This document shows positions 18,670-30,722 of a stretch of 64,000 bases of DNA, piece by piece. Source of the DNA: Stenotrophomonas sp. 610A2 (GTDB lineage Bacteria > Pseudomonadota > Gammaproteobacteria > Xanthomonadales > Xanthomonadaceae). The notes beneath the pieces are model-generated. The model made no database searches. It was given only the letters and a program-made list of their open reading frames with translations, and was not told where the DNA came from. Location of the stretch: contig NZ_CP130832.1 in the NCBI RefSeq assembly GCF_030549615.1, positions 2,604,001 to 2,668,000 on the forward strand, given 5' to 3'. The translations under genes and the position numbers were made by a program. How positions within the stretch are numbered: position 1 is the stretch's first letter; every line of letters begins with the position of its first letter.

Positions 18670-19734
18670 TTAGTCGGCGAACGCGGCAGACATCGTGGCC
18701 AGGTCCGGCTTCAGGATCACGCCGCGCTCGGTGACGATGGCGTCGATCAGCTCGCCCGGAGTCACGTCGAACACCGGGTTCCAGGCGGCGATGCCCTCGG
18801 CCACGGTGCGCACGCCGCCCACGCCGAACAGTTCACCCGGATCGCGCTGCTCGATCTCGATCTCGTCGCCGTGCGCGGTGTTCATGTCCACGGTCGAAGA
18901 CGGGGCGACAACCATGAACTTGACCCCGTGATGGCGCGCCGCGATGGCCAACTGATAGGTGCCGATCTTGTTGGCGGTGTCACCATTGGCACAGATTCGG
19001 TCAGCACCAACGATTACCCACTGCACCGCTCCAGTCTTCATCAGGTGCGAGGCGGCCGAATCGGCAATCAGGGTCGCGTCGATACCGTCCTGCTGCAGCT
19101 CCCAGACGGTCAGGCGTGCGCCCTGCAGCCACGGCCGGGTTTCGCCTGCAAACACCTTCGCAATACGTTCCTGCGCGACGCCTGCGCGGATCACACCCAG
19201 GGCGGTGCCGAAGCCGGCGGTTGCCAGCGAGCCGGTATTGCAGTGGGTAAGCACACCGCTACCAGCGTCGATCAAACCCGCTCCCAATGCACCCATGCGG
19301 CGATTGGCAGCGAGATCCTCATCGGCGATGGCCTGCGCTTCCAGCGCGGCAACCTGCTTCCAATCCGCACCAGCAGCAGCCAGTGCGCGGCGCATGCGCG
19401 CCAGCGCCCAAGCCAGGTTGACCGCAGTCGGGCGTGAGGCATTGAGTCGATCCAGTGCCGGTGCCAGCACCTGCAAGGCAGCTACACCGTCTGCGGCCTG
19501 GACCTCTTTCGCCGCCAACACCACGCCCCACGCAGCCGCGATACCAATGGCGGGCGCACCGCGCACGGTCAAGGCGTGAATGGCCTCGGCAACCGCATCG
19601 CTGTCATGGCAGAGCACATGCTCAACGACAAACGGCAGCTTGCGCTGGTCCAGCAGCTCCAGGGCCTCGCCGGTCCAGCGGATCGGGCGGATATGGTCGT
19701 AACGGGCGTAATCAATTGCAGAGGTATCGTTCAT
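18670..19734 (-). CDS. mtnA: S-methyl-5-thioribose-1-phosphate isomerase
   Basis: Converts S-methyl-5-thioribose-1-phosphate to the ribulose isomer in the methionine salvage pathway. 354 residues, the usual length. Family motifs: the eIF2B-alpha-like fold with [26 protein letters not shown] (active-site Cys), [14 protein letters not shown], and [20 protein letters not shown] (active-site Asp). The ATG at 19734 starts a standard N-terminus. Other salvage genes are not in the window. The gene lies upstream of gyrA on the same strand, an arrangement also seen in pseudomonads. Confidence 0.95.
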   Translation of the reverse strand: MNDTSAIDYARYDHIRPIRWTGEALELLDQRKLPFVVEHVLCHDSDAVAEAIHALTVRGAPAIGIAAAWGVVLAAKEVQAADGVAALQVLAPALDRLNASRPTAVNLAWALARMRRALAAAGADWKQVAALEAQAIADEDLAANRRMGALGAGLIDAGSGVLTHCNTGSLATAGFGTALGVIRAGVAQERIAKVFAGETRPWLQGARLTVWELQQDGIDATLIADSAASHLMKTGAVQWVIVGADRICANGDTANKIGTYQLAIAARHHGVKFMVVAPSSTVDMNTAHGDEIEIEQRDPGELFGVGGVRTVAEGIAAWNPVFDVTPGELIDAIVTERGVILKPDLATMSAAFAD

Positions 19735-19795
19735 GCCGCCATTGTAATAGGCGCCGCCCGGCCCGGATCAACAACTCAGTCGCGGCACATCGGCC

Positions 19796-20479
19796 TCAAT
19801 CCGCGGAAAACTCGCCGCGACAGCCCTTGTCCACCCAGATGCCGTTGCGGTCCCAGCCCCAGCTGTCACCTTCACGACAGGCAGCATTGGACAACTGCTC
19901 GACCAGAATGACTCTGCGCGTGACGCTGACGCCGCATTCGCGGCGCAGTTCGCCCTTGGACTCGCAGGTGATCCTGCGGGGAACCTCGACAAACCCCGAA
20001 CCATCCTCGGCGCCAACCTCGAACAGGCCCTGGCAACCGCGACTAACCCAGATTTCCTTGCCACTGTATCCCCAGCTGCGTCCTTCACGGCACGGCAGCA
20101 CCGACTGCTGTCGCAGCAAGCGCACAGGCGCTCCGCGCAAAATCACCGGGCAAACCTCGGTCCGCCCCTTTGATTCACAGCGCACCACGCGGCGTGTCGT
20201 GCGGGTGGAAGCCTGCCGTCTCGCGAATTCGGCCTTGCAGCCCTGGCTTACCCAAACCGCGTCACCCTCGACACCCCAACTGGTCTCGCGGATGCAGTCG
20301 CGCTTGGACAGCTGCCGCACCAGCTGCACGCCGGCACTGGTGTCCATCGGGCAGAACGCCCGCATTTCACCGTCAGCTTCGCAGCGCACCACCTGCCTGC
20401 TCGCCGCCGTTGGCGCGGCCTCCTGCGCCGCCAGCATTGTCGGCGCGAGCACTAGCAGCAAGCCGCAGAGCCGTTTCAT
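19796..20479 (-). CDS. exported DUF3011 repeat protein
   Basis: Predicted secreted protein of about 227 residues. The start is put at ATG 20479: GGGGA lies upstream and a signal peptide follows (MKRLCGLLLVLAPTMLAAQE); the longer frame to 20521 adds a hydrophilic leader. Three copies of a roughly 60-residue DUF3011 repeat follow, each with the pattern CE/CP...VRLxRQxS...C...SWG...(V/I)W(V/D).GC.AEF and about four cysteines, so each repeat probably forms two disulfides. The repeats resemble small lectin-like modules, but no ligand is known. It stands alone between mtnA and epmA. Confidence 0.7.
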   Translation of the reverse strand: MKRLCGLLLVLAPTMLAAQEAAPTAASRQVVRCEADGEMRAFCPMDTSAGVQLVRQLSKRDCIRETSWGVEGDAVWVSQGCKAEFARRQASTRTTRRVVRCESKGRTEVCPVILRGAPVRLLRQQSVLPCREGRSWGYSGKEIWVSRGCQGLFEVGAEDGSGFVEVPRRITCESKGELRRECGVSVTRRVILVEQLSNAACREGDSWGWDRNGIWVDKGCRGEFSAD

Positions 20480-20601
20480 CAGGTGTTCCCCTACTGGGTC
20501 ATGATGGCTTCCGGTGATCACACACTGCCTGAGTCATTGTGAGCAAAGCATCATCATCGTCGCGGAAACAATGCAGGTCCATGATCAAACGCAAACCAGA
20601 T

Positions 20602-21545
20602 TCAGGCGTTGGCGAAATCGAACGCCAGCACATCGGCAATGCGTGGCGTCCCGGCCAAGGCCATCAACAGCCGATCAACACCTACCGCGACACCGGCACA
20701 GGCCGGCAATGACGGCAACGCTGCCAGGAACGGCTCGTCCAGCGGCGGCTGTTCAGCGCCACGCGCCGCACGCACTGCCAGATCGCGCGCAAACCGCTGC
20801 CGTTGCTCGTGCGCGTCGTTCAGCTCGTGGTAGCCATTGGCCAGCTCGACCGGCCCAAGGTAAAGCTCGAAGCGTTCAGCCAGTGGCGGCGTGCCGGGAC
20901 GGATCTTCGCGAGCGCGGCCTGGCTGGCCGGCCAGTCATGGATCACGGTGATGGCGTCCACGGCGAACTGGGACTGGATGCGATGGGTCATCAGCAGGTC
21001 CAGCCAGTCATCGCGGGTCAAACCATCCGCGGCAATCCCGACATCACCCAAGCCCGAGCGCAGCTGTGATTCATCGGCCAGGAATGGATCCAACGCAACC
21101 GCCTGCAGGAACAGGTCGCGGTAGCTGACGATACGCACCGATGCGTGCGGCCGCCCCACCAACGCCAACGACTCCTGCACCAGCGTGATGGTTTCATCGA
21201 TCAGGCGGTGGTGATCCCAACCAACCCGATACCACTCCAGCATGGTGAACTCGGGATTGTGGCGGCCACCGGTCTCCCCATTGCGGAACACCCGCCCCAG
21301 CTCATAGCAATCGCCAACGCCTGCGGCCAGTAAACGCTTGAGCGGATATTCCGGCGACGTACGCAGCCAACGCTGCGCCGAACCGGCATCGACATGACCG
21401 CTGAAACGGGTGTGGAAGCCTTCGATGTTCGGCTCGGTATTGCCCGCCGCCGACATGATCGGGGTTTCCACTTCGAGTACGTCGCGCTCGGCAAAAAAAT
21501 GCCGGATCAACGCATTCAAACGGGCACGCTGGCGCAGGGCTTCGA

Positions 21546-21549
<4 letters not shown>
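20602..21549 (-). CDS. epmA: elongation factor P beta-lysine ligase
   Basis: Class II lysyl-tRNA-synthetase paralogue that attaches (R)-beta-lysine to EF-P, allowing translation through polyproline. 315 residues, catalytic core only, without the anticodon-binding domain. Motifs: LEVETPIMSAAGNTEPN, RTSPEYPLKRLLAAGVG, YELGRVFRNGE and HNPEFTMLEWY; motif 3 in GVAVGVDRLLM. The start is GTG 21549, overlapping the stop of the GNAT gene (GTGA), so translation is coupled. The partners epmB and efp are not in the window. It is the last gene of the ligA-GNAT-epmA run. Confidence 0.93.
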
Positions 21550-24505
<2,956 letters not shown>

Positions 24506-24570
24506 TTACCTGCGCGGAGTGAAAGCGCGGGTGAGCTGGTGGTGCATTGGCTTTACGTCTACTGCGAACA

Positions 24571-24670
24571 GCACCCCTCCCCGACCCTCCCCTTGCCTGC
24601 GGCAAAGGGAGGGAGCGACGCTCTGCCCCCTCCCTTTCGCGTAGCGAAGGGGAGGGTTGGGGAGGGGTAG
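24571..24670. repeat. family C-like palindromic repeat between ligA and zipA
   Basis: CACCCCTCCCCGACCCTCCC opens a long imperfect stem that closes with GGGAGGGTTGGGGAGGGG; inside are two GC hairpins (CTTGCCTGCGGCAAAG and CTTTCGCGTAGCGAAGG). It is a diverged version of the family at 15340-15449. It may weaken zipA-to-ligA read-through. Confidence 0.7.
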
Positions 24671-24681
24671 CTCTTAGAGCT

Positions 24682-25422
24682 TTACCAACGCGGCGACTTG
24701 GTCAGCGGCGGCGCCTGATGCTGGCGGTCATAGGCGCGCAGATCATCGCGGATATGCGCGATGCGCTGACGGCCCAGGGCATTGCGGCTGTCATCCAGCA
24801 CCACGCCATCCAACAGTTCGCCCATGCGCTGCACGGTCGGCAGCATTTTTTCCCAGGCATCGAGCGCGGTCATTGGCGCCGGCAAAGTCAGGAAGAAGGC
24901 GATGGCCGGGGTTTCCATCTCACGGATGTTGGCCATGTCGAAACTGCCCGGCTTCATGATGCTGGCCATCGAGAAGATCGGGCCGCGCTCCGAGTGTCCT
25001 TCCACCAGACGATGGAATACATTCATGTAGCCGAAGACCAGACCGGTCTTCTCCGCCGCCACCACGATGTCCTCGCCACGCAGCACCTGCCCGGAACGGG
25101 CAGCCACGTACAGCGAGACGATCTTGTCGAAATCCTGGGTAGGCCGCTTGCCCAGCTCACTGAGGTTGCCTGCGTCCACATCGGGCAGGCCGAGCTCGGG
25201 CTGGGTTACGCCGTCGCCTTCTGTGCCACCCTCAGCCCGCTCGGCACCGACAGCACCGTCGGCGGCGCCCAACACCGGCTCGCGACGCGGTTGCTCGCCA
25301 CTGGCAGGCTCCTTGCGCTTGCCTTGCGCCAGCCGCTTGGGCCGACTGAAAAAGAAAATGGCCGCTACCAGCAAAACGCCGGCAACCAGAATGCCGATAC
25401 GCAACAGTGCCGTGTCAGACAT
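24682..25422 (-). CDS. zipA: cell division protein ZipA
   Basis: Membrane anchor of the FtsZ ring. 246 residues: an N-terminal transmembrane helix (LLRIGILVAGVLLVAAIFFF, outside-in), a positively charged then Glu/Gly-rich linker (about 28-100), and a C-terminal FtsZ-binding domain (about 105-240) with IVSLYVAARSGQVLRGEDIV and GSFDMANIREMETPAIAFFL. The linker is short compared with E. coli ZipA (328 residues). The position between smc and ligA matches the conserved gammaproteobacterial zipA-ligA order. Confidence 0.92.
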   Translation of the reverse strand: MSDTALLRIGILVAGVLLVAAIFFFSRPKRLAQGKRKEPASGEQPRREPVLGAADGAVGAERAEGGTEGDGVTQPELGLPDVDAGNLSELGKRPTQDFDKIVSLYVAARSGQVLRGEDIVVAAEKTGLVFGYMNVFHRLVEGHSERGPIFSMASIMKPGSFDMANIREMETPAIAFFLTLPAPMTALDAWEKMLPTVQRMGELLDGVVLDDSRNALGRQRIAHIRDDLRAYDRQHQAPPLTKSPRW

Positions 25423-25470
25423 GCGCTGCAGTCTCCGGATTAATCGTTCAGGTGGTTAAAGGATGGCACG

Positions 25471-28400
25471 TCAGGCCGCGCCCGCCAATCGGGCAGCCTC
25501 TTCCAGATCAACACTGACCAGGCGGCTGACGCCCGGCTCACGCATGGTGACACCCGACAACTGGTGCGCCGCCTCCATCGTCGCCTTGTTATGGCTGACG
25601 AACAGGAACTGCACTTTCTCGCTCATTTCCTTGACCATATTGGCCAGGCGACCGACGTTGGCCTCGTCCAGCGGCGCATCCACCTCGTCCAGCAGGCAGA
25701 ACGGGGCCGGGTTGAGCTGGAAGATCGCAAACACCAGCGCCACCGCGGTCATCGCCTTCTCACCGCCGGACAGCAACGAGATATTGGATACGCGCTTGCC
25801 CGGCGGCCGCGCCATGATGGTCACGCCGGTATCGAGCAGGTCTTCGCCAGTCAGCTCCAGGTAGGCATGGCCACCACCGAACAGGCGCGGATACAGCGCC
25901 TGTACGCCGGAGTTGACCCGGTCGAAGGTGTCCTTGAAGCGGCCGCGGGTTTCGCGGTCGATCTTGCGGATGGCGTCTTCCAGGGTTTCCAGCGCGGTAT
26001 TCAGATCGACGTTCTGCGCCTCCAGGTACTCCGAACGCTGCGAGGCCTCGCCGTATTCGTGGATTGCAGCCAGATTGACCGGCTCCAGGCGACGCATGCG
26101 GCCGTCGATCTGGTGCACGGTCGATTCCCAATCCGACACGCGCGCATCTTCGGGCAGCGTGTTGATCACGTCCTGCAGCACGAAGCCGGCCTTCTCCACC
26201 GCAGCCGACAGCTGCTCGGCACTGAGCACCAAGGCCTGCTGGTCCAGCTTGCGCTGCGAGATGCGTTCGCGCTGCGCCAGTGACTGTTCGTCGCGCTGGT
26301 GGCGGGTCTGCTCCAGGCCGCGCAACTCATGATCGATACCATCGAGCAATGTGCGCGCTTCGGCCAGCACGCGATCAACTCGTACGCGCTCGGCCAATGC
26401 GTTCTGGTGCTCGGCCTCCAGCGTATGGACCGGTGTATCGCCCTCGTCCAGCTGCGAGTGCAATTCGCCAAGACGTGAATCCAGCTGGCCGCGCTGGGTG
26501 CCCATGCGTTCCAGTGCATGGCTGAGCGAACTGATCTGGGTGCGCTGCGATTCCAGCGTCAAGGCCAGCGCATGCATGCTGTCGCGCACATTGCGTGCAG
26601 CATCTCGGGCCTGGTCGCGGGCATCACTCATCTGCCTGCGCTCGCTTTCCAGCGCGTGCCGGGCCGACTCCAGGTCGCCCATGCTGGACACGGCCTCATC
26701 CAGTCGCAGGCGCGCCTCGGTGGCCTGCTCGCGGCTGGCGTCGAGGGTTTCCAGCAATTGCGCCAACTCGGCTTCGATACGTTCAATGCGTGTGCGCGTG
26801 GATTCCAGCTTGCCCTGCTGGCTCTGCAGTTGCCCCGCCAGCTCCGAAGCACCACGGTGGGCCTGATACAACGATCGCTGCACGTCCTCCCGCTGCTGTT
26901 CGGCGGCCAATAGCTGGTCCCGCAGCGCAGCCAGTTGCTGCTCCAATGCAGCCTCACGTTGCTGCAAGGTCTCGATCTGCTCGCGCAAGGTGACAATCTC
27001 GCGCTCACGCAACAAGGCGCCCTGCTCGGCAGCGCCGGAGCGCGACAAGCGCACCCAGCCCTGCCCCAGGCGTTCACCGCTGCGGGTTATCACCGAATCG
27101 TTGTCACCCAGCTTGCGCTGCAGCTGCTGTGCCTGGGCGAGATCTTCAGCGCCGTGCAGATGCGCCAGCAAGCGACGGATCGCCAGCGGCCCCTGCACTT
27201 TTGCCGCCAATGAGGTCGGCGCGAAGTCCGCCTTGCCATCGGCGCTGGCAACCAGCGCGATGCGCCCCTCACCCAGCTCAGCCAGCGCATCAACCAGGGC
27301 TTCCGGTGCATCCACCAGCACACCTTCGATCAGCTGGCCGAGCGCGCTTTCAACGGCATTTTCCCAGCCGCTTTCAACGGTGATGCGCTCGCCAACGCGC
27401 GCTGCCGAATCCAGCCCGCGTGCTTTCAGCCATGCCGCAGCCGCGCCCTGCTCCTGGCCGAGTGCAGCCTGCTGCAGCGTTTCCAATGAGGAAAGCCGGC
27501 CGCGCGAGGACTGCGCCTGCTTGCGAACATCAGCCAGTTCCGACTGCCCGGCACGCTGCTGCTCCTGCAGCGTCGCCACCGATTCCTTGCGCAGCTCGAC
27601 CTGCTCACTCAAGGTTTCCAGCGCGGTCTTCTGGGTTTCGTGTTCCACCTGCAGCTGTTCGAAGGCCTCGGCCAGCGCATCCAGGTCCAGACCTGCGCGC
27701 TCTGCCTGCAATGCTTCGCGGCGGCGATCGGCTTCGAGGACTTGTTTGTCCAGATAATCCACGCGGGTGCGCTCGACCTCGCCGGAGCGGGTTGCTTCGG
27801 AGGTATTGCGGTTATGCGCTTCCCAGCGCTGCTGCCAATCAGCCAGTTTTGCCTCGGCCTCGCGCAGCGCTTCTTGGCGGATCTCGTTATCTTCCTGCAA
27901 CTGCTCCAGCTGCGGCTCGGCGTTCTCCACCGACTCACGCAGCACGATCAACTTGGCTTCGTCGCCGCTGATGTGCTGACCCAGTTCGGACAGCGCCTGG
28001 CGGGTTTCATCGCGCGCCTTGTGCAGGCGCTGCGCCAGCTCCCGCTGGTGATGAATCTGCTGCTCAAGCCGGGCCAAGGTGCTGCCCACCTGGTACACGT
28101 CGGCCTGCGCCTTGTTCAAATTCTCTGACGCTTCTTCGCGACGCACACGGCCGGTTTCAATGCGGCTCTCGGCATCACGCTGCTCGGCGATCAGCTGCTG
28201 CAGTTTGGTCTCTTCACGCGACAGCGCTTCGCGCAGGCCGCCCAGACGCCCATCAAGGCCACGGTATTCCAAGGCCTTCCATTCCGCATCCTTGACCCGG
28301 CGCTCTTCCTGCAGCGCCTGGTACTGCTCAGCCTGGCGCGCCTGCCGCTTGAGGTGTTCGAGCTGCTTGCCGATTTCCTCGCGCAGGTCGTTGAGGCGAT

Positions 28401-28974
28401 CCAGGTTCTCGCGGGTGTGGCGGATGCGGGTTTCGGTCTCCTTGCGACGCTCCTTGTACTTGGAGATGCCGGCGGCCTCTTCCAGGTACACGCGCAGGTC
28501 TTCCGGGCGCGCCTCGATGATCTGGCTGATCATGCCCTGCTCGATGATCGAGTAGCTGCGCGGGCCCAGCCCGGTGCCGAGGAACAAATCGGTGATATCG
28601 CGGCGGCGGCACTTGGTGCCGTTCAAGTAATAGTTGCTGCTGCCATCACGGCTGACCGTGCGCTTGACCGAGATCTCGTTGAACGAGGCGTACTCGCCAG
28701 AGATGGTGTGGTCAGCGTTGTCGAAGATCAGCTCCACGGTCGCCTGCGACACCGGCTTGCGTCCGGCCGAACCGGAGAAGATCACGTCGGTCAGCGAATC
28801 GCCGCGCAAGCGGCTGGCCGAGCTCTCGCCCATCACCCAGCGCACCGCATCGATGATGTTGGACTTGCCACAGCCATTGGGACCGACGACGCCGGTCATA
28901 TTGGTCGGCAGGTGCAACGTCGTTGGATCGACGAACGACTTGAAACCGGAGAGCTTGATCGTGGATAGACGCAT
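25471..28974 (-). CDS. smc: chromosome partition protein SMC
   Basis: Condensin ATPase for chromosome organisation and segregation; 1167 residues. The start is ATG 28974 (MRLSTIKLSGFKSFVDP), the family N-terminus; the frame stays open 35 codons upstream but that part is unrelated. Order: N-terminal head with Walker A (GPNGCGKSN, about 32-40), coiled coil, hinge near residues 500-640, second coiled coil, C-terminal head with signature LLSGGEKAMTA and Walker B LLDEVDAPLDE. Gammaproteobacteria of the enteric type use MukB instead; SMC fits Xanthomonadaceae. ScpA/ScpB are not in the window. Confidence 0.96.
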   Translation of the reverse strand: MRLSTIKLSGFKSFVDPTTLHLPTNMTGVVGPNGCGKSNIIDAVRWVMGESSASRLRGDSLTDVIFSGSAGRKPVSQATVELIFDNADHTISGEYASFNEISVKRTVSRDGSSNYYLNGTKCRRRDITDLFLGTGLGPRSYSIIEQGMISQIIEARPEDLRVYLEEAAGISKYKERRKETETRIRHTRENLDRLNDLREEIGKQLEHLKRQARQAEQYQALQEERRVKDAEWKALEYRGLDGRLGGLREALSREETKLQQLIAEQRDAESRIETGRVRREEASENLNKAQADVYQVGSTLARLEQQIHHQRELAQRLHKARDETRQALSELGQHISGDEAKLIVLRESVENAEPQLEQLQEDNEIRQEALREAEAKLADWQQRWEAHNRNTSEATRSGEVERTRVDYLDKQVLEADRRREALQAERAGLDLDALAEAFEQLQVEHETQKTALETLSEQVELRKESVATLQEQQRAGQSELADVRKQAQSSRGRLSSLETLQQAALGQEQGAAAAWLKARGLDSAARVGERITVESGWENAVESALGQLIEGVLVDAPEALVDALAELGEGRIALVASADGKADFAPTSLAAKVQGPLAIRRLLAHLHGAEDLAQAQQLQRKLGDNDSVITRSGERLGQGWVRLSRSGAAEQGALLREREIVTLREQIETLQQREAALEQQLAALRDQLLAAEQQREDVQRSLYQAHRGASELAGQLQSQQGKLESTRTRIERIEAELAQLLETLDASREQATEARLRLDEAVSSMGDLESARHALESERRQMSDARDQARDAARNVRDSMHALALTLESQRTQISSLSHALERMGTQRGQLDSRLGELHSQLDEGDTPVHTLEAEHQNALAERVRVDRVLAEARTLLDGIDHELRGLEQTRHQRDEQSLAQRERISQRKLDQQALVLSAEQLSAAVEKAGFVLQDVINTLPEDARVSDWESTVHQIDGRMRRLEPVNLAAIHEYGEASQRSEYLEAQNVDLNTALETLEDAIRKIDRETRGRFKDTFDRVNSGVQALYPRLFGGGHAYLELTGEDLLDTGVTIMARPPGKRVSNISLLSGGEKAMTAVALVFAIFQLNPAPFCLLDEVDAPLDEANVGRLANMVKEMSEKVQFLFVSHNKATMEAAHQLSGVTMREPGVSRLVSVDLEEAARLAGAA

Positions 28975-29152
28975 GGAATCGGGCTGTTGGCGGACATCGG
29001 CAGCAACTGCCGACACCCGGAATGAGGTTCCGGAGGTTCCCTTCCCGCACTCAACCCGTTGATATTCCGCAGAATTCAACTGAAAAAGCGCGGCACTGGC
29101 AACCGAGTATAGCTATACCCATGGCCGCCGGTGGCCAGGCCGACCGGCCGGC

Positions 29153-29182
29153 CAAAAGAAACGGGCGCCTTGCGGCGCCCGT
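29153..29182 (-). terminator. rpsF-rpsR-rplI operon terminator
   Basis: Stem ACGGGCGCC/GGCGCCCGT with a TTGC loop at 29161-29182; on the minus strand it is followed by TTCTTTT. It lies 24 nt after the rplI stop. Confidence 0.85.
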
Positions 29183-29205
29183 TCTTTACAGCCAATGCGG
29201 CAGGA

Positions 29206-29655
29206 TCAAGCGTCGGCTTCGACGATGACCTTGACGGTGGCTTCCACATCGGCGTGCAGCTTGACGATGACGTCGAATTCACCGACGTTGCGGAAAGCGC
29301 CTTCGCCCATGATCACTTCGCTCTTGTTCAGCTCCAGGCCGGCAGCGGTGAAGGCTTCAGCGATATCGCGCGGGCCAACCGAGCCGTACAGCTTGCCTTC
29401 GGTCGAAGCGTGCGCACCGATGGTGACGCTGGCGCCTTCGAACTTGGCAGCGCGGGCTTCGGCTTCGTTGTGCGAGGCCTGTGCCTTGGCTTCGTACTCA
29501 GCGCGCTTGGCTTCGAACTCGGCGATGTTGCTGGCGGTGGCCGGAACGGCCTTGCCCTGCGGCACGAGGAAGTTACGGCCGTAGCCCGGCTTCACGTCAA
29601 CCAGGTCGCCCAGGCCGCCGAGGTTGGTCACTTTCTGGATAAGAATCAGCTTCAT
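29206..29655 (-). CDS. rplI: 50S ribosomal protein L9
   Basis: Large-subunit protein that binds 23S rRNA and extends from the L1 stalk base. 149 residues with the N-terminal signature [28 protein letters not shown] (seen at the start; the first 20 residues suffice to identify it), the long connecting helix rich in Ala/Glu/Lys, and the C-terminal domain. ATG 29655 is preceded by GGAG. It is last in the rpsF-rpsR-rplI operon, separated from rpsR by two hairpins. Confidence 0.98.
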   Translation of the reverse strand: MKLILIQKVTNLGGLGDLVDVKPGYGRNFLVPQGKAVPATASNIAEFEAKRAEYEAKAQASHNEAEARAAKFEGASVTIGAHASTEGKLYGSVGPRDIAEAFTAAGLELNKSEVIMGEGAFRNVGEFDVIVKLHADVEATVKVIVEADA

Positions 29656-29731
29656 GGTGTAGCTCCGTTATTCGTTAGCGGCGCCAATGGCACCGCAACG
29701 CTTGCTGTCCGAATAGGACGGTGGGTACGGA

Positions 29732-29784
29732 AAATCCGGCCAAGGCCGGATTTCCTGTCGAGAATCCGCAGCGAGTGCGGATTC
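29732..29784 (-). promoter_or_regulatory. two hairpins between rpsR and rplI
   Basis: In transcript order, GAATCCGCA/TGCGGATTC (29784-29762, 5-nt loop), then AAATCCGGC/GCCGGATTT (29753-29732, 4-nt loop) followed by TTCCG. The second resembles a weak terminator with a short U-run. They may lower rplI output or be RNA-processing sites. Structures are read from sequence; function is inferred. Confidence 0.55.
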
Positions 29785-29799
29785 CTCCGAAAAATCGGA

Positions 29800-30030
29800 T
29801 TAGACGTCGTGGTTGTCCGTGTACGGGATCAGGGCCAGGAAACGGGCGCGCTTGACGGCCGTGGCCAGCTGGCGCTGGTACTTGGACTTGGTGCCGGTCA
29901 CGCGGCTCGGAACGATCTTGCCGTTCTCGGTCAGGTACTGACGCAGGGTGTTGAGATCCTTGTAATCGATCTCTTTCACGCCTTCAGCGGTGAACTTGCA
30001 GAACTTGCGGCGGCGGAAGAACTTGGACAT
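29800..30030 (-). CDS. rpsR: 30S ribosomal protein S18
   Basis: Small-subunit platform protein that pairs with S6. 76 residues, with the family stretch [20 protein letters not shown] and [21 protein letters not shown]-terminal basic [13 protein letters not shown]; it carries a single cysteine rather than a zinc site. It follows rpsF by 11 nt, within the usual operon. Confidence 0.98.
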   Translation of the reverse strand: MSKFFRRRKFCKFTAEGVKEIDYKDLNTLRQYLTENGKIVPSRVTGTKSKYQRQLATAVKRARFLALIPYTDNHDV

Positions 30031-30041
30031 GAAAGTGCTCC

Positions 30042-30473
30042 TTATTCAGCAGAAGCGGCGTCGTCGCCGGCTTCGTCATTGTTGGAAGATGCACCTTCTT
30101 CGTCGTCACGACGACGGCGCTCGCCACGCTCGGGCTTGTCACCCTTCTCGTCCTTGCTCTTCATGATCAGCGACTGCTCGGTGTCGGCCTCGTCACGCTT
30201 GATGACCAGGTTGCGCAGCACGGCGTCGTTGAAGCGGAAGCTCTCGGTCAGTTCGTTCAGAACTGCCTGGTCGGCTTCGATGTTCAGCAGAACATAGTGA
30301 GCCTTCACCAGGTTCTGGATCGGGTAAGCCAGCTGACGACGGCCCCAATCTTCCAGACGGTGGATGGTGCCGTTGCCGGCTTCGACCAGCGCCTTGTAGC
30401 GCTCGATCATGGCGGGGACCTGTTCGCTCTGGTCCGGGTGGACCAGGAACACGACTTCGTAATGACGACTCAT
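30042..30473 (-). CDS. rpsF: 30S ribosomal protein S6
   Basis: Small-subunit protein binding S18 on the platform. I start at ATG 30473 ([20 protein letters not shown]), with AAAGG upstream; the frame is open 37 codons further but that would run through the leader hairpins. 143 residues: a standard fold of about 95 residues followed by a charged tail ([17 protein letters not shown]...) that in enteric bacteria is polyglutamylated; here the tail alternates basic and acidic parts. First gene of the operon. Confidence 0.97.
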   Translation of the reverse strand: MSRHYEVVFLVHPDQSEQVPAMIERYKALVEAGNGTIHRLEDWGRRQLAYPIQNLVKAHYVLLNIEADQAVLNELTESFRFNDAVLRNLVIKRDEADTEQSLIMKSKDEKGDKPERGERRRRDDEEGASSNNDEAGDDAASAE

Positions 30474-30494
30474 GTTTTTATACCTTTCGGATAT

Positions 30495-30540
30495 AGCCCT
30501 GACGGGCTGGACAGCCCCCCGCTGTGTATCGCGGTGGGGC
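30495..30540 (-). promoter_or_regulatory. candidate rpsF leader hairpin (S6:S18 autoregulation)
   Basis: In the minus-strand leader, GCCCC-A-CCGC pairs with GCGG-GGGGC (30540-30514) around an 8-nt loop, leaving a bulged A next to CCG. A second hairpin, AGCCC/GGGCT (30508-30495), follows and lies about 22 nt before the rpsF ATG. The S6:S18 complex binds an rpsF leader hairpin with a conserved CCG in many bacteria; this resembles it but was not scored against the model. Confidence 0.45.
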
Positions 30541-30722
30541 AAGGAATCCTGCACTTGGAGCGCAGGAAGCCGGGCATTATCCATTGGAAGTGGACTGGAG
30601 GCAAGTTACCCCGGCCGGTGCAACACAGTATCCGGCGCCGGAACGGGCCTCGGCCGCTACGGATGCTGCGTCGCAACAGTACACTATGTAACCGATTCCA
30701 CGCCCTCCCCGGACCGCCTGAC

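Noticed and set aside
30297..30722. N-terminal extension of the MFS transporter
   Set aside because: It runs antisense through rpsF and its leader; family homology starts at GTG 30723.
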